Positions 34,046-46,110 of a stretch of 64,000 nucleotides of DNA are shown piece by piece. The notes beneath the pieces are model-generated. The model saw nothing but the letters and a program-made list of their open reading frames with translations, ran no database searches and was not told the DNA's origin. The first letter of the stretch is position 1. Each line of letters starts with the position of its first letter. Location of the stretch: assembly GCA_963971425.1 (NCBI GenBank), contig OZ020524.1, positions 19,025,022 to 19,089,021 on the forward strand. The letters run 5' to 3'. The position numbers and the translations under genes were made by a program. The DNA is from Bryoerythrophyllum caledonicum (Eukaryota > Streptophyta > Bryopsida > Pottiales > Pottiaceae).

Positions 34046-35228
34046 TAAGGCAAGATAGCATGGTCATCAATGTAAAACAGCAGTGCAATAAGACAACAAG
34101 ACTCCACAAGGAAATGAGGACCACTTAGTTAAAGGGGCCAAGGATTGTCAAACATTGGTAAGTAAGCAACTTGTTTTCATTTGATGTGACTGAGACCATT
34201 AATAAATAAAATGAATTAGACTTGGTAAAATTGAGATTTAAAATATAGCAGTAAAAATTTGGCATAAAATTAAAAAGTTATTGGCTCATAGAAAATGACC
34301 AGTAAAGTACTAGACAATAAAATAATTTGCCCCAAAATGGAAGAATTAATGAAGGATGAAAAATAGCGAAAGAAGATCTACAGACCACATTGATTCTCAC
34401 TACTCTAAATTTTATGTTTAGTGTAGGCACTATATGATTTACAAATGCTATAAGTTTATCTCTCCATGAATATTTTTACCAACCATGTTGACAATGATCA
34501 CCCTTTTTAATCCCTAAAGGACCAAGGCATTTTTAGAGGAACCTCTACTCCGTTGATTATAAATTGCGTGGATGAACCTTTAGAGAATGTAACCGTGGGA
34601 ATGTTCTTTTTCAAGTTATATGAGATGATGTAGCAAAAAAATTGTGAATTTTGACTATACGGATTGAAAGATAATTGTAGTCAAAGTGGAAAAACTTGTA
34701 CCCTTGATCTTTTAGGAATTTAGTAGTGTAATAGTTGTACTCTCAATAAAAAAAATCTTCATCAAAAGATAAGAGCTATAGCGCTTTCAAATGATAAAGT
34801 ACCACTACACTAATATACATAAACCCAGATTCCGGTCAACTGGTTCTCCGCTTCCCATCGCCCTGGCTCGAAATGCCCACAAGGAGTCCGATTCTCGATA
34901 CCATCCCGATACTCCGGTCATACTACTCCAATACCTATATAATGACGTCCTCATACCCGGCGATACAGACACGAACACGGTGCAGTATTCTGTCTAGATT
35001 CTGCATTTCCGGAAGGCAAATTCATCAGAGACGTTACGATCTCAACGTGTGGGTCTCGCTTGCTTATGTGCAGAGAATTGTCACATGAGGAAACTATCAG
35101 ATTCTGCAGTGGATGAGATTGGTACAGACACAGTGATAGAAAAGCTTGCTGAGTTGTGATCTCAAAATTAGAGACCGAGCATCTTCTGACTCGCTAATTC
35201 TTAGTTTCTAGTGATAGAGTTCCGGATC
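34046..35228. other. Intergenic, upstream of the glutamine synthetase
   Basis: Contains an end of the 'ccctaaaggaccaaggcat' TTAA family at about 34508-34540, then promoter and 5' UTR for the gene starting at 35229. The stretch 34790-35220 is less AT-rich and may be transcribed leader. No separate gene is seen. Confidence 0.45.
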
Positions 35229-37715
35229 ATGGCTGGGAAAGAGTTGGAGAAGTTTGCAGCTGACAAGGGAATCAACTTTTTTCTTGTAACACTCGCCCTC
35301 CTTTTTCTCGCTCCAAGTTATGAGTTTTGTCAAGGTTTTGATGTCGGTGGTAGGTTATTTTTCGTGGCTGATTCAGAGTTGGATATGTGGCTGCAGGTGA
35401 GTTATGTTGATCTGCTTGGCGTGGTGCGATCGAAGCTGGTGCCGAGTGCAGCGATTGGGGGAATGCAGAAAGTGGGAGCGGGTTTCGCTGGCTATGCCGC
35501 TCACTTCGATATGACGGCTGCTGATCCTGACGTGGTATAAATTATAACGCTCTTCATCATCGCAATTGCCACGCTCAGTAAACTATTTTTTAGGTCTAGC
35601 AGCGAATAATTGTGACCATGTGAACTCCTCAGATGGCAGTGCCGGATCCGAAGAGCGTGATCAAGCTTCCGTGGACGGAGGGCGTAGCTTGGGTCGCGAG
35701 TGATCTCTACATGAATGGCACCCCTGTGCTTCAATCGCCTCGCCATGTCCTACGAAACCAGGTATGGTTGCATTGAAAAACAATCAATTTCAAGTTTGGA
35801 GAGATTTCAACCGCTTGAGAGCCTGGGAACAGATTGAAGAAGCTACAAAGAAAGGGTTCCGGATGAAGACTGGTGTGGAGTGTGAGTTTTTCCTTCTGAC
35901 GAATGGCGTCGAGACTGAGATTGCCGACAGCCAAGACGTTGCGAGCAAGCCATGCTATGATCAGGTATGGTGTTGACCATGCACCAAATATTATCTTCAT
36001 CTTCATGCATATTGAAGAACATGAGAGGTAGAGTCATTTGGTTTCGATATCCCTGTACTCCTCTTCACTCGAATTGTGTAATGCCACCAGGGTGCTCTTA
36101 TGCGGCACTTTACTGTGATATCTGAGCTGCTGGAGCACATGGAGACTCTCGGTTGGAAACCATACCAAGCCGACCATGAGGTAAACAGAACATCACTGCA
36201 TCACCTATTGGTTGATTTGAATGGATTGGGAGTTTTGTCTACTTATCATGTGTGCTTGTGGTCAAGTAGGATGGCAATGGACAGTTTGAGCTGAACTGGG
36301 AGTATGACGACTGCTTGGCTACAGCTGATAAGCATACGTTCTTCAAGTTTATGGCGAAATCCGTGGCCGAGAAGCACGGTGAGCTCGCAGGAAGCCGTGA
36401 TTATTCTCCTATTGACTCTAAGTTTCCAGAAATTCAATAACCGTGATTCATCAATGAGTTCAGGGTTCCGAGCCACGTTCATGCCGAAGCCTTTCGTCAA
36501 CAAAACCGGGAACGGTGCACACTGTCATGTATCAGTCTGGAATCCAGAAGGCTCAAGCAACCTCTTTCACGACGACGACGGTGAACTGGTTCAACCTCTG
36601 AACAGTAATCCATATCCATTCATATTATACCAAAATAATTCACCATGTTACAAGAATTTGTGGCTTGCAAACAAAAATCAAGACATGGCTTTCTTTGAAG
36701 ATTTCCCTTCTTTATTCCTGCAGGGGCTGTCAGAATTGGCGTATACTTTCTTAGCTGGCGTTTTGGAGAATTCTCAGGTATTACCATGAAATTTTCTGGA
36801 CTTGTAAGATAGAGAGCTTTAGTATGTTTCTAATGAAAGTGGTTATTTTGATGATTGCGTTTGTAGGCATTAGTGGCTCTTTTGAACCCGACCGTGAATA
36901 GCTACAAGCGAATTGACGGACAATCGACAGCATCAGGATCATCGTGGGCTCCTTGCACTATTTCCTATACTGGCAACAACCGCACTCATCTGCTGAGGTA
37001 CCATAGAGTCTTAGTAATTGATTGATCGATGGAAATGTAGAGAGGAGGTTTTAAAATTCTCATCCATATGCTACATGTGCAGAATACCAGACAAAGGAAG
37101 ATTTGAGCTGAGGCTTGCAGATGGAGCTGTGAATCCCTATCTTCTTCAGGCTGCGATTCTTGGCAAGTTGACCTCCAATCATAACTTAGATGTCCTTGTT
37201 CTTGAGCTAGAAGCATTCATTCTTAACCTGGGTTTGTGTGTGCAGCAAGTGGTCTTGATGGCATAGATAAGAAGTTGAAAGCACCAGACCGATGTGACTG
37301 GAATGGCCACTTACCTCCCCCTCCCAATGCGCCTGTAAGCTGAGTTTTAGCACGTTTTGCTTTGGCCTTCTTGCTTTCAATTGAGTTGCACTGATAATAT
37401 TCCTCCCTTGTAATGCCTGAAGGCTCTGAAAACTCTGCCGGCCACGCTGCTGGAAGCCCTTGAAAATCTTTCCCAATCAGAAACCCTTAAACAGGTGAGT
37501 ACACTCATGGCTAAAATTTTTTTAATATTTCTAAATTTGGTTCTCGTTTGGTATCAATGAGTTTTTGCATCTTTTGCCTGAGTTATTGTGGATCATTCAT
37601 GCAGTCACTGGGAGAGGATTTTGTCAATGGCTATCTCAAGATTCAGAGGGAACAATGGCGGTCTTACACAAGGCACTTATCAAAATGGGAGCTGGATAAC
37701 ACATTGGATTGTTAA
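35229..37715 (+). CDS. GlnT-type glutamine synthetase, 13 exons
   Basis: Exons 35229-35285, 35397-35534, 35633-35761, 35833-35964, 36091-36180, 36270-36378, 36464-36588, 36724-36777, 36867-36997, 37083-37162, 37246-37334, 37423-37494 and 37605-37715 join in phase to 438 residues, the usual length of bacterial GlnT-like enzymes. It should ligate ammonia to glutamate or a related amine acceptor using ATP. Visible motifs: SYVDLLGVVRSKLV (N-terminal beta-grasp); ECEFFLL (metal-binding Glu); NGQFELNWEYDD; NKTGNGAHCHVSVW (metal-binding His); NNRTHLLR; and GRFELRLADGAVNPYLL (Glu and Arg of the active site). The C terminus WELDNTLDC is typical of the group. It is unlike the 350-residue eukaryotic GSII. 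Intron 10 is GC-AG (gcaagt). The exon 7 donor is weak (gttcaa) but is the only one keeping phase. Substrate and compartment cannot be read; no obvious transit peptide. Confidence 0.85.
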
Positions 37716-37783
37716 GATTTGAATCACTGGGGTGCACCAAGAATGCCTCTGTAACTTTTCCGTATTTGGAGCATTGATTAGGC

Positions 37784-37791
37784 TGTAATAA
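37784..37791 (+). terminator. Probable polyadenylation signal
   Basis: An AATAAA motif about 70 bases past the glutamine synthetase stop. It is positioned as expected for a plant near-upstream element; its use is inferred. Confidence 0.4.
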
Positions 37792-38107
37792 AAAGTTTTG
37801 CTGGTCTTTGAATCCTGTAAACCAATGTACACACCTTGCATCTATCCTGCAGAAATGAATCTTAAAAGTAAGAAAATTAAAAGTTGCATCCAATTATTAC
37901 CGTTCCCACACTTGCGGTTACTGCCAAGGATCAGATTATGTGCACTTGCAGGAGCATCGCCAGCAGTGATCTCTGTGCATGACCCGGAACTCGTCGTATA
38001 CAAGGGCTAAGAAAAGTATGCGGGAGGGAATTTGCGGTGGGCACCCCATCGGCCCTTGATGATGCTTCAGGCCCTCAATACCCCATACCCCAGTCTTGAC
38101 TTTCGAA

Positions 38108-38205
38108 ACTTCTCTTTGGACCAGGATATTTGGAATTTCTCTATGGACCAGGACTTTTGGAAATTCTCTATCACCGGACTCTCGGAAATTCTCTATCATA
38201 CGTCA
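38108..38205 (+). repeat. 27-bp minisatellite
   Basis: Three to four diverged copies of 'ctctatggaccaggacttttggaaatt'-like units (only about 27 bp each). A related pair of 'tctgagagt' units follows at 38288-38335. Confidence 0.65.
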
Positions 38206-38445
38206 TAACCAGTGCATAATCTCGCCCCAGAGATTGAACAAAAGCCTTTTTGGTGTGAACCTCGATGTTTCCAAGAAGCCACGGAAAATTTCTGAGAGTG
38301 GGCGTGAACCTTGATGGAAAAACTTCTGAGAGTAAGGGTGGGGGGAGCCGCAAAATGGACACTGAGTGCCGAGGGAGCTGCTGGCATGCACAGTTTGGAC
38401 TCTTGCCGCGAGGTAAACAGGGACATGATCACAGATATTTAATGT

Positions 38446-38519
38446 CGACCACGAAGGGATTCGAACCCCCGACCTTCAGATCCGAAGTTTGACGCGCTAA
38501 TCCACTGCGCTACGCGGCC
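38446..38519 (-). tRNA. tRNA-Arg (anticodon UCG)
   Basis: The minus strand gives a 74-nt cloverleaf. The acceptor stem is GGCCGCG with CGTGGTC and discriminator G. The D arm is GCGC...GCGC. The anticodon loop is CTTCGGA with anticodon TCG. The T loop is TTCGAAT. There is no intron and no encoded CCA. The anticodon stem (TCAAA/TCTGA) has one A-C mismatch and the T stem uses two G-T pairs, so it may be a weak or decaying copy. A 267-bp MITE starts 61 bp upstream of its 5' end. Confidence 0.8.
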
Positions 38520-38580
38520 CTGCGATGGAACGGTAGATTTAAGCGTGGTACGAGGAGGCAGACTTAGCAGGCGCGGACAG

Positions 38581-38847
38581 GAAACCCCCCAAGCTCGGGC
38601 TTACCCGAGGTGGGGCCCGTCTTAATTGCATGGGCTCATTTTTCTGGCCCTCCCATTTTGGGGGGGTCAGAGGCTTTTTTTGGCTTTTTTTTAACGAAAT
38701 TGGGGCCTACGGTCACAATTTAGTCTACGTATCACCCTCTGGCTAAATTTAGGTCCCCATCCAAATACAAAATAGGAGCCAGGTTTTGGCCCCACCACCT
38801 CCTCCCCCACCTGGTAAGTCTGAGCGTGGGGGTTTCCTGTCAAATCG
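38581..38847. mobile_element. Mutator-type MITE with 10-bp duplication
   Basis: 267 bp flanked by GACTTAGCAG on both sides (38571-38580 and 38848-38857). Inverted ends share GACAGGAAACCCCC and then a 'gctc.g.cttacc' stretch. The interior is rich in G and C runs and has no coding frame. The 10-bp TSD suggests mobilisation by a Mutator-type transposase. Confidence 0.75.
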
Positions 38848-39116
38848 GACTTAGCAGACACTGGTAATCATAAACTCCCACTTGGAAAGAAAGTAATTGT
38901 CCAATTAACTTTTTGCATGCACTTGAAATGAGGGTCCTTCTTGTCAAAAAGTACCGTTTCCAAGGAAAAGAAAAAGGAGAAGACATCTTTTCCCCGCTCT
39001 GCATTGACTTTCCCCGAGCAACGACACAAGAGTGTCATCTACGCTTGTTGAAAGGCGGGAATGAACTGTACAAAGATTGCCCACGTTGTAACCCACATTG
39101 AGATACCACTACAACG

Positions 39117-39176
39117 AACTACTTCAATAGCTGCTTCAATAGCTGCTTCAATAGCTGCTTCAATAGCTGCTTCATA
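39117..39176 (+). repeat. 12-bp tandem repeat
   Basis: About four and a half copies of agctgcttcaat in the region 3' of the kinase gene. Confidence 0.9.
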
Positions 39177-39427
39177 ATATACATTCCTCACAATAACCTG
39201 TAGCTTCAGACACGAGCCTGAGCGATGAAAATAAACTAACTGGTGCACGAAATGATGCGAATGAGTTAGCAACAAATGCCTCAATAATGTAGTCCCTTAT
39301 ACACCGGAGTAACTTTCACCTGAGAGCCTGTCCATCAATGGACTGATGTTCACTCGGAGATTTGTGTTATATAATACCTGCAGTGACGTCTAAATCTGTA
39401 CCCGCAACGAATGGGTTGCAATAAAAG

Positions 39428-41207
39428 CTACACGACGAAGCTCTCGAGAGCGATCTCGTCGAAGACATCGCCGAAGTCGGGGACTTCGAGCGCCTTGATG
39501 TCGATCCACTCCATCCCGTCGAACTTGATGTGCGCGTCCTTGCCGCCCAGTTCAGGCAGGCTGAAATCGGACCCGGAGGATCTGCACGTGTAGCCCGAGC
39601 CGGTGAAGGAGATGCGGGAGGAGAGATTTACACATGGCTGCTGGGAGGCTGCAGCAGCTCCGGCAGCGCTGCGAGCTGGGTTGGAATGCAGCTCGTCGAC
39701 TGCGTGCAGTGCCTGCTCCAGCTCCTGCACCACTTTGCTCATCAGCGGACGCGACGCGGCGTCTAGGTCCGTGCACCGCAACCCCAGGCGCGCCATTTGG
39801 AGCAGGATCACTGGATCGAATGTTGTGGAGCGCAAGTTCATGTCGAGTACCTCGTCGAACTCCTGGGAATTTAGTTTGAGGCGCACCTGTTGAAATAAAT
39901 TACAGGAATATCAGTCCCTTGAGATGGAAGAGAGAGAACAGAAATCGGTCTGTTGACGAGTTTGGAGAACAGTAAGTTACTCGACCAAAGTATCACGGAC
40001 ATACTCCTCTTTCCTCAATCTAAATAGTTATCAGATCAATAGAAGACCTGAAGTTGGTGGTATTCAAACTCAAGTTAAAAGTAGTTTTAGCCATCTTTGA
40101 GAGTGAAGACAGAGTTTCAATAAGATACCGTGAACATTAGCCGCCTTTCACTTCTTTGAGCTGATTTAAGAGTAATTAAGAATCAATTTAAAGTAACTTA
40201 GTTGACAAGATGAAAAAAGAGGGGGTGAATAAACAAGAAACTGTCGTCTCGATAAGTTCCAAGTCTTTACCCAGTCTGTGATGTGGTAGGATGCTTCATC
40301 TCGCAAGCCGTCACACGCAGGCTTGCCCGTGACGAGTTGGAGAAGCACCACTCCGAAGCTGTGGACGTCGCAAGCGGGCCCGACGTTGGACTCGACATAG
40401 GAGGGGTCGACATAGCCCGGCGTGCCAGTGGCCCCTGTGAACATGTGCGTTGCGTTGGGACCGAAGTTGGCGAGCTTGGCGTGGAAGTTGTGGTCCAGCA
40501 GGATGTTGCTCGGTTTCACATCTCTGTGAATGACAGCGGGGGTGCACTCTTCGTGCAGGTATGCCAGGCCTTTTGCTGTGCAGATTGCAATGTGCACTCG
40601 CTCGCGCCATGATAACGACAGCCCTGAGCCTCCTGTACAGATCACAATCAATCGATAAGAGTACTACTCATGGGTGATTAAGGGGGAAAAAACTTCAATT
40701 CCAGTGAATTACCGAGGAAATGATCCGCCAGGCTTCCGTTGGCGACAAACTCGTAGACGAGAATTTGTTCACCCCTCTCCTCACAGAATCCACAAAGGTT
40801 CACGAGATGCTTGTGATGAATTCGTGAGAGGAACTTCACTTCTGCAGGTGTACAACCGGAAAGTTATCAGTAAATATAATAAACAGTAGGTGGGCCAACG
40901 AACAAGATATTTCAAATACCTTGACAGTGGAAAATTGAATGGAGCTAGTGATCAGTTGAATTAATACCAGTTTGAAAATCAGAATGGCTTTGTTGAGATT
41001 CGCGAGTGGCTCGTTTCACAGCAACGATTTCATCAGGTGATAAAACAGCCTTAAAAAGCAACCCTAGCTCCCCGTAATCTACTTTGCACTCAGCGCTGAA
41101 ATTGTTGGTGGCCGACTTCAGCTCCTTGTATGTGTAATACGTTGTTACAGCTGTAATTAGTCGTCCTAGAATTCCTTGCCTTAAGCTGGGGTCGATGAAT
41201 TCCACAG
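39428..41207 (-). CDS. Receptor-like kinase, predicted pseudokinase, partial
   Basis: Exons 41207-40968, 40841-40713, 40632-40271 and 39886-39428 join in phase into about 397 residues containing a full plant RLK/Pelle kinase domain. It is introduced by YKELKSATNNFS. Conserved features are AVKRA (beta-3 Lys), IHHKHLVNLCGFC, HRDVKPSNILLD (catalytic loop), GTPGYVDPSY, and DVHSFGVVLLQLVTGKPAC. Departures from an active kinase are an NFG in place of DFG (40460-40468, one base from GAC), a first glycine of the P-loop replaced (VDYGELGLLF), and DPS where the APE-like DPE Glu should be. A Ser-rich 60-residue tail ends at 39428. An upstream exon must supply the signal peptide, ectodomain and membrane segment. 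A hydrophobic stretch (FLTEFFVVILITIM) occurs in another frame at about 41250-41300, but I could not connect it. It probably acts as a plasma-membrane signalling scaffold, if expressed. Confidence 0.7.
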
Positions 41208-42530
41208 CTGGAGTAACAGTTTTTTATGACATCAGACGATCTGCACATAATGGTGATCAAGATTACAACGAAAAACTCAGTTAAAAACAAACTTAGAGGC
41301 ACTTACATACTGAGCCGTGGTTGAATTTCTTCTTCACAGGTAAGTACCCGAAGCAGGACATAAGCTTGACCACCATTTCGGAGACTCACTCATGCAGCAA
41401 CTTCACACAGTACTTCATGGTGGTGGAGCAGCTTCCCTCTCAGTACCCCAAATGCTGTCCTCCCACACAAGATCCACAAATTAGGTCATGCACACCTCAA
41501 GAATTTAGGGAACGTGGAGAACGAGACCGAAAACACTGAACCGGCAATGAAGACGACAAAATGAGCACTTGGTACCTCACAACGACCCCCAAGGCCCGCA
41601 CAAACGGGTCGAAGTATCATCTTCAGCAAACCTTCCGGACCAAGCCTTCCAACACTTGGCCTCGCACAGAATTAAGAAGTGACACGTTGAAAGATTCACC
41701 GCGTCATGCCACACCCGGTACAAGCCACTCCCTCACACAACCAGTTTTCTAGAACTGGGAATTGGCCGCCTCAGAGCGCAGATTGCGGACTCGTTCCAAC
41801 TTCACATACCGTCACCCCCAGAATGCACCATCCCCACACACTCCACAACAAGATCGGATCAGACTCAGACGCATCACTCAAGAACAGAACCAACAGTGCC
41901 AGGAAGAAGTGATCGTTCGATCCAACTGCTACAAGAACCTAGATCACACACAACCAGTAGCATCTTCATCGGTAGAGCTTCCTCAACTCCATCCGAATCC
42001 CGGCACTAGAATGGGACCAGTGCCTGCCAACTAGACGCAGTCGCACCAGGTGTGCAGCGAAACGAGAGCTGATCTGGAAGTGGACTGGTTCAGTCGCCGG
42101 GTTGGTGATCGAGGAGAAGTAGATGGGAACTAGGCAAAAGTAAGACTAGATAGCTTACAACTACAACTGCCAGGCGCTGTCCAGAGTCTACTTTTGCACA
42201 GCTGGAGACTCGAGTCTTCAAAGCGCCTCGGGTAGCGGTGGGCCATGGCCTTGGACTGTAGCAAGCCAGGCCGGGATTCCGGTCACTAGCTCCGTGTAAA
42301 GCAGGTCAAGGCCAGCGCTTCCGAAACTGCCTAAAAGTAAAGTAGTTGAAAAACTACAAGAAAAACCTGTCTGCTGCAGTGCTAGTATACAGTACTGCGA
42401 AAGATTGAAAACTTTATGAAAGTTTAGTATGAATGCTGACTAACGTCAGCTGGGAATCGTACTATATATAGCAAGTACTTTACCTCGTAGAATATAGAAA
42501 ATTTATTTAAGTTTAGCAAGACTTACACCT
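41208..42530 (-). other. Probable 5' region of the kinase gene
   Basis: More GC-rich than the flanks and rich in CCA/CAC words on the plus strand, unlike the intergenic DNA beyond 42530. It probably contains ectodomain exons and 5' UTR of the minus-strand kinase. No exon chain with convincing splice phase could be built. Confidence 0.35.
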
Positions 42531-42536
42531 TTGGGT

Positions 42537-42898
42537 TGAGGTAAGCCCCCCTAAAACCGACAAGTTAAGGAATGTGCATATATGGAGAGAGGAGATAATT
42601 ATACTATTACTCTTCAGTGATAGCCATTAGAATTGCAATTCCAACCCAAGTGATTTCATATTTTTCCGATGAAAATTGAATTAGTTATGAGTTTTCAAAC
42701 TGTGCAGCCATGTTTAGTGGATGGCCAGCAGTAGGTACCCCCCATAACCAACGACCAAAAGTAAGGGTCTTGACTAATAGCAAACCTCCATTTGGAGCTG
42801 AGTTGGTGGTAATGGGATGGAAGAGGATTGGATATACCCCAATTTTATAAATGTTGGCTCATATAGGTTTTTGTTGGTTATGGGGGGGCTTACCTTAA
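42537..42898. repeat. MITE-like inverted-end element
   Basis: Ends gaggtaagcccccct and tgggggggcttacctt are inverse-related, 362 bp apart. Another 'taccccccataaccaac' motif is inside at 42736. No clear target duplication. Confidence 0.5.
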
Positions 42899-43960
42899 CA
42901 TCTTTCATTTGGAGGTCATTTCAATATGTGAACCTTATCATGTTCAAGTATGGCACTACACATGTAGAACATTGTGGCCACCAGTGGCACCTTTTGATGT
43001 TGAAGGATTAATGAGTATTTAGCCACGTTATGAGGTAATATCCACGGATATCATATAAGTGTAACATATATATTGTAGGGTATCACCTATGCATATCGTG
43101 GATGATGCAAGGTATCACCTATGAGTATCATGGATAATGTAGGGTATCACCTAGGTATCCACACATTATGTGCTGGAATAGCTTAGTTAACATCACAAAA
43201 ATCCAAGGGGATTGGGATGATGTTGTTTTATATAAAAAATTAAATCATTACAAGGGCTTGTGGATATGATATCGTTTCCATATAGAATCGATATTGTTTG
43301 CATCATTGAAAAATTGCTAAATTGTTGTAATATAAAATTTGTATCAACAAGTCTTGATGCAAGATTTAAACAGATGATATTTCAAATCCATATGAAAATA
43401 GTTTTATATAGACGTCATATAATTTGGGATTCATATCAATATCATACAAAATTTATACATGACTTTCAATAATAAGATTTACGCAAAAAGTGTTATCTAA
43501 TTTTGAATGAAATAACCAAAGATTTTTGCTTGAGGCTGCCTACGCTAGTTCATACGCTCTCCACCGGTTGCTTCCAAGGGACTCCTTCCCATCCCATAAA
43601 GACTCCAAATAGAGTACACCTTCATCCTTATTATCACACCAGATAATACAGGAACCAAAACTTTAACCCACACTTAGGCCCATTCCCAGATTCTCACATC
43701 ATTGCATTATTTGAGGCAGACTTGGTACCATATGAAGAACCCACTATTCCACCTGAACTAAAAAAACAAACCTAGGCTAGAGTCATCCACCTTAAAAATA
43801 CTATGCATACACCATCAAAATAACAATATTGGTACCATGGAACAACTTGCTACACTCACCTCCATAACAAATAACCTCAACATATGCCAATTATACACAA
43901 AAATAGCCCCACCTACACCTCCCAAACCCCATAAATCGCAACAAAAAATGGTCTCAACTT
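42899..43960. other. AT-rich intergenic, short tandem words
   Basis: Contains three spaced copies of 'gggtatcacctatg'-like words (43078, 43112, 43142) and otherwise only AT-rich, motif-free sequence. Confidence 0.5.
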
Positions 43961-43969
43961 AAATATGCG

Positions 43970-45680
43970 AACGTGATACAAACCCGCCCCACTACACCCC
44001 CCCCCTTTCCATAGATCGTGACTATGTCCCCTTAAATTTTGAATCCAAATATAGCTACTACACATATGGTTCCTTCATAGGGTCAACAAAAGCAAGCCTC
44101 AAACATTGGCATAAAAAAAAGTTGGATATAGCATATATACAACTCCATCAAAAAATAAAAATACCCAAAAGACTACATGGACTTCAAAATATCCTCAGAG
44201 CAGAAATGACGGCCCTCTATAAAACCCTCCAAATTATCACTATACAATACGCTAATGAACCTGCACACATCTTTACAGATTGAATAAACATCTTGTATCT
44301 ATTAAACACACAAATATCACACCCTACCCTCCACAATAGCCACCCCGACCAAGCCATACTAACATCTATGGCTTAAATGCTACAAAATCGCATACAAACT
44401 ACAACCCTCGATAAAGTTAGAGCACATGTCAATATAGAAGGAAACGAACAAGCGGATAAACTAGCCAAAAAAGAACTAGGTAAATTTCATAGAAATGCCA
44501 AACATCCGCATGAACACGCCCATGCTACCCCATACTACCTCCAAAGGGAAAGTTGGTCATCTATGGAAGACACCCTGGACAAAGGCCCCATAAGATTTTT
44601 TGATTTAATTAACAACCTTGATTTAGTCTCAGAAAGTTTCCCTAACATAGACAAATGGACCTATAATAACACCATTGATAATGAACTTTCTACAAACTTT
44701 TGGACAAATCCCACAATCACAAATTCACAAAAAACATGCCTTATCAGATTTTGTACCGGACAACATATGGAAACGCCCGCAAACAACTCTTCTTCGGAAT
44801 AGAACAATTTCCATCCATAACAAGCCCAATATGCGCCTCCAGAGACCCGGGCACATGGCTACACGCACTCCTCAAATGTCAAAACCATCACATACACTCC
44901 CTAATCTTTATAGGCACAATTAAGCGGTATGAGAAATCCAAAAACTAACAATATCCTCAAATAAATCCCGATGCTTTATGCTTATGAAAGTCGGAACCTT
45001 CAACAACAAACCACAAGAAAACACGACCCTCCCATGGCTATTTCCATGCACATGTAGAATCCAAAGATGTCATTGTAATGCCAAATTTAAACGAGACATA
45101 CTACGCGTTAAAGGACTACCATATAAAGATCCCCACCGTACCACATAAATACAAACCTTACTATTCAATTTATGAAATCCAAATATTGTAATGACAAATT
45201 TTCTCTAGAAGCAACACAAAACAAAATTAATAAATATCAACCACATATTAATGACATCGCAGCTCTGGGATGGAAAGTTGATTCCCTTATTGTCATCGCC
45301 GTTGGAGCTAGAACCACTACTTTTATCCCCTTTATGAAAAGCCTCGCAAAGACATTCACAAAGATCAACACCATCGCTATTCAACATGCAATGTCCATAC
45401 TTCTACACAAACAAAAACTTGAAAATAACCAACCTCTCCCATAATCACATGATATCCCTTAAAACCTCTAAAAAACACACATTTATCTTTGTAGGCCATC
45501 TCTTAGAATTGAGCCCTGCGGCTATGGTTGGTCCTTGGTTCCTGGATACTGGTTATTGGTTACTAGCTTCTGGTTTGGGCTACATAGTGTCTATCCTCAA
45601 GAGGGGGGTGTAGTTCCACACTACTAAACGTATATTGGGTGGACAAGGATTTAGTGGTAGAACAAACATACACTTTATTC
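43970..45680 (+). mobile_element. LINE fragment with RNase H domain
   Basis: A 5'-truncated non-LTR retrotransposon. Codons around 44060-44290 give AEMTALYKTLQI and then HIFTD (RNase H acidic residues), followed at once by a TGA. The frame 44377-44802 gives KVRAHVNIEGNEQADKLAKKE, the conserved His-x-G-x-x-GNE-x-AD motif of LINE RNase H. Frame changes follow near 44800 and 44940. The C-terminal piece (45172-45444) and 3' non-coding tail match the copy at 1120-1490. The polymerase is absent, so the copy is dead. Confidence 0.75.
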
Positions 45681-45885
45681 ACTCCAACCTCCTTCGGGAA
45701 CCAAAATTCTTCTTCTTTGGTGAGTTTTGGCACCTCCTTGCCAAATTATTTATTTTTTCAAATCATAGTGGTTTGGACACAATGGGTATCATCTAGGCTT
45801 TTACACGAGTATCCCTTTGGCATTACATAGGTATCATCAAACAAATCTCTTGAATTTTCCATAATTTTGGACATTCTTCAATATT

Positions 45886-46110
45886 AATTAACGCCTAAAG
45901 GACCAAGTGTCCTTTGGGAAACAAATGTTTTCAATTTGAATGCAATTATCTTTTATACCAATGATCAAAATTCACAATGTTTTCACCATATCATCCCATA
46001 TAAGTTTACAAAGGTCCTACAATTACATTTTCAAATAGTTCATCTTGGTAGTTTTAAATCAATGGAGTAGATATTCCTCTAAAATGCCTTGGTCCTAAAG
46101 GGATTAATTA
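45886..46110. mobile_element. TTAA-flanked MITE
   Basis: Left TTAA then CGCCTAAAGGACCAAG. The right end on the minus strand reads TTAA then TCCCTTTAGGACCAAGGC. About 220 bp, AT-rich interior, no coding. It has the same terminal family as 54483-54705. Confidence 0.65.
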
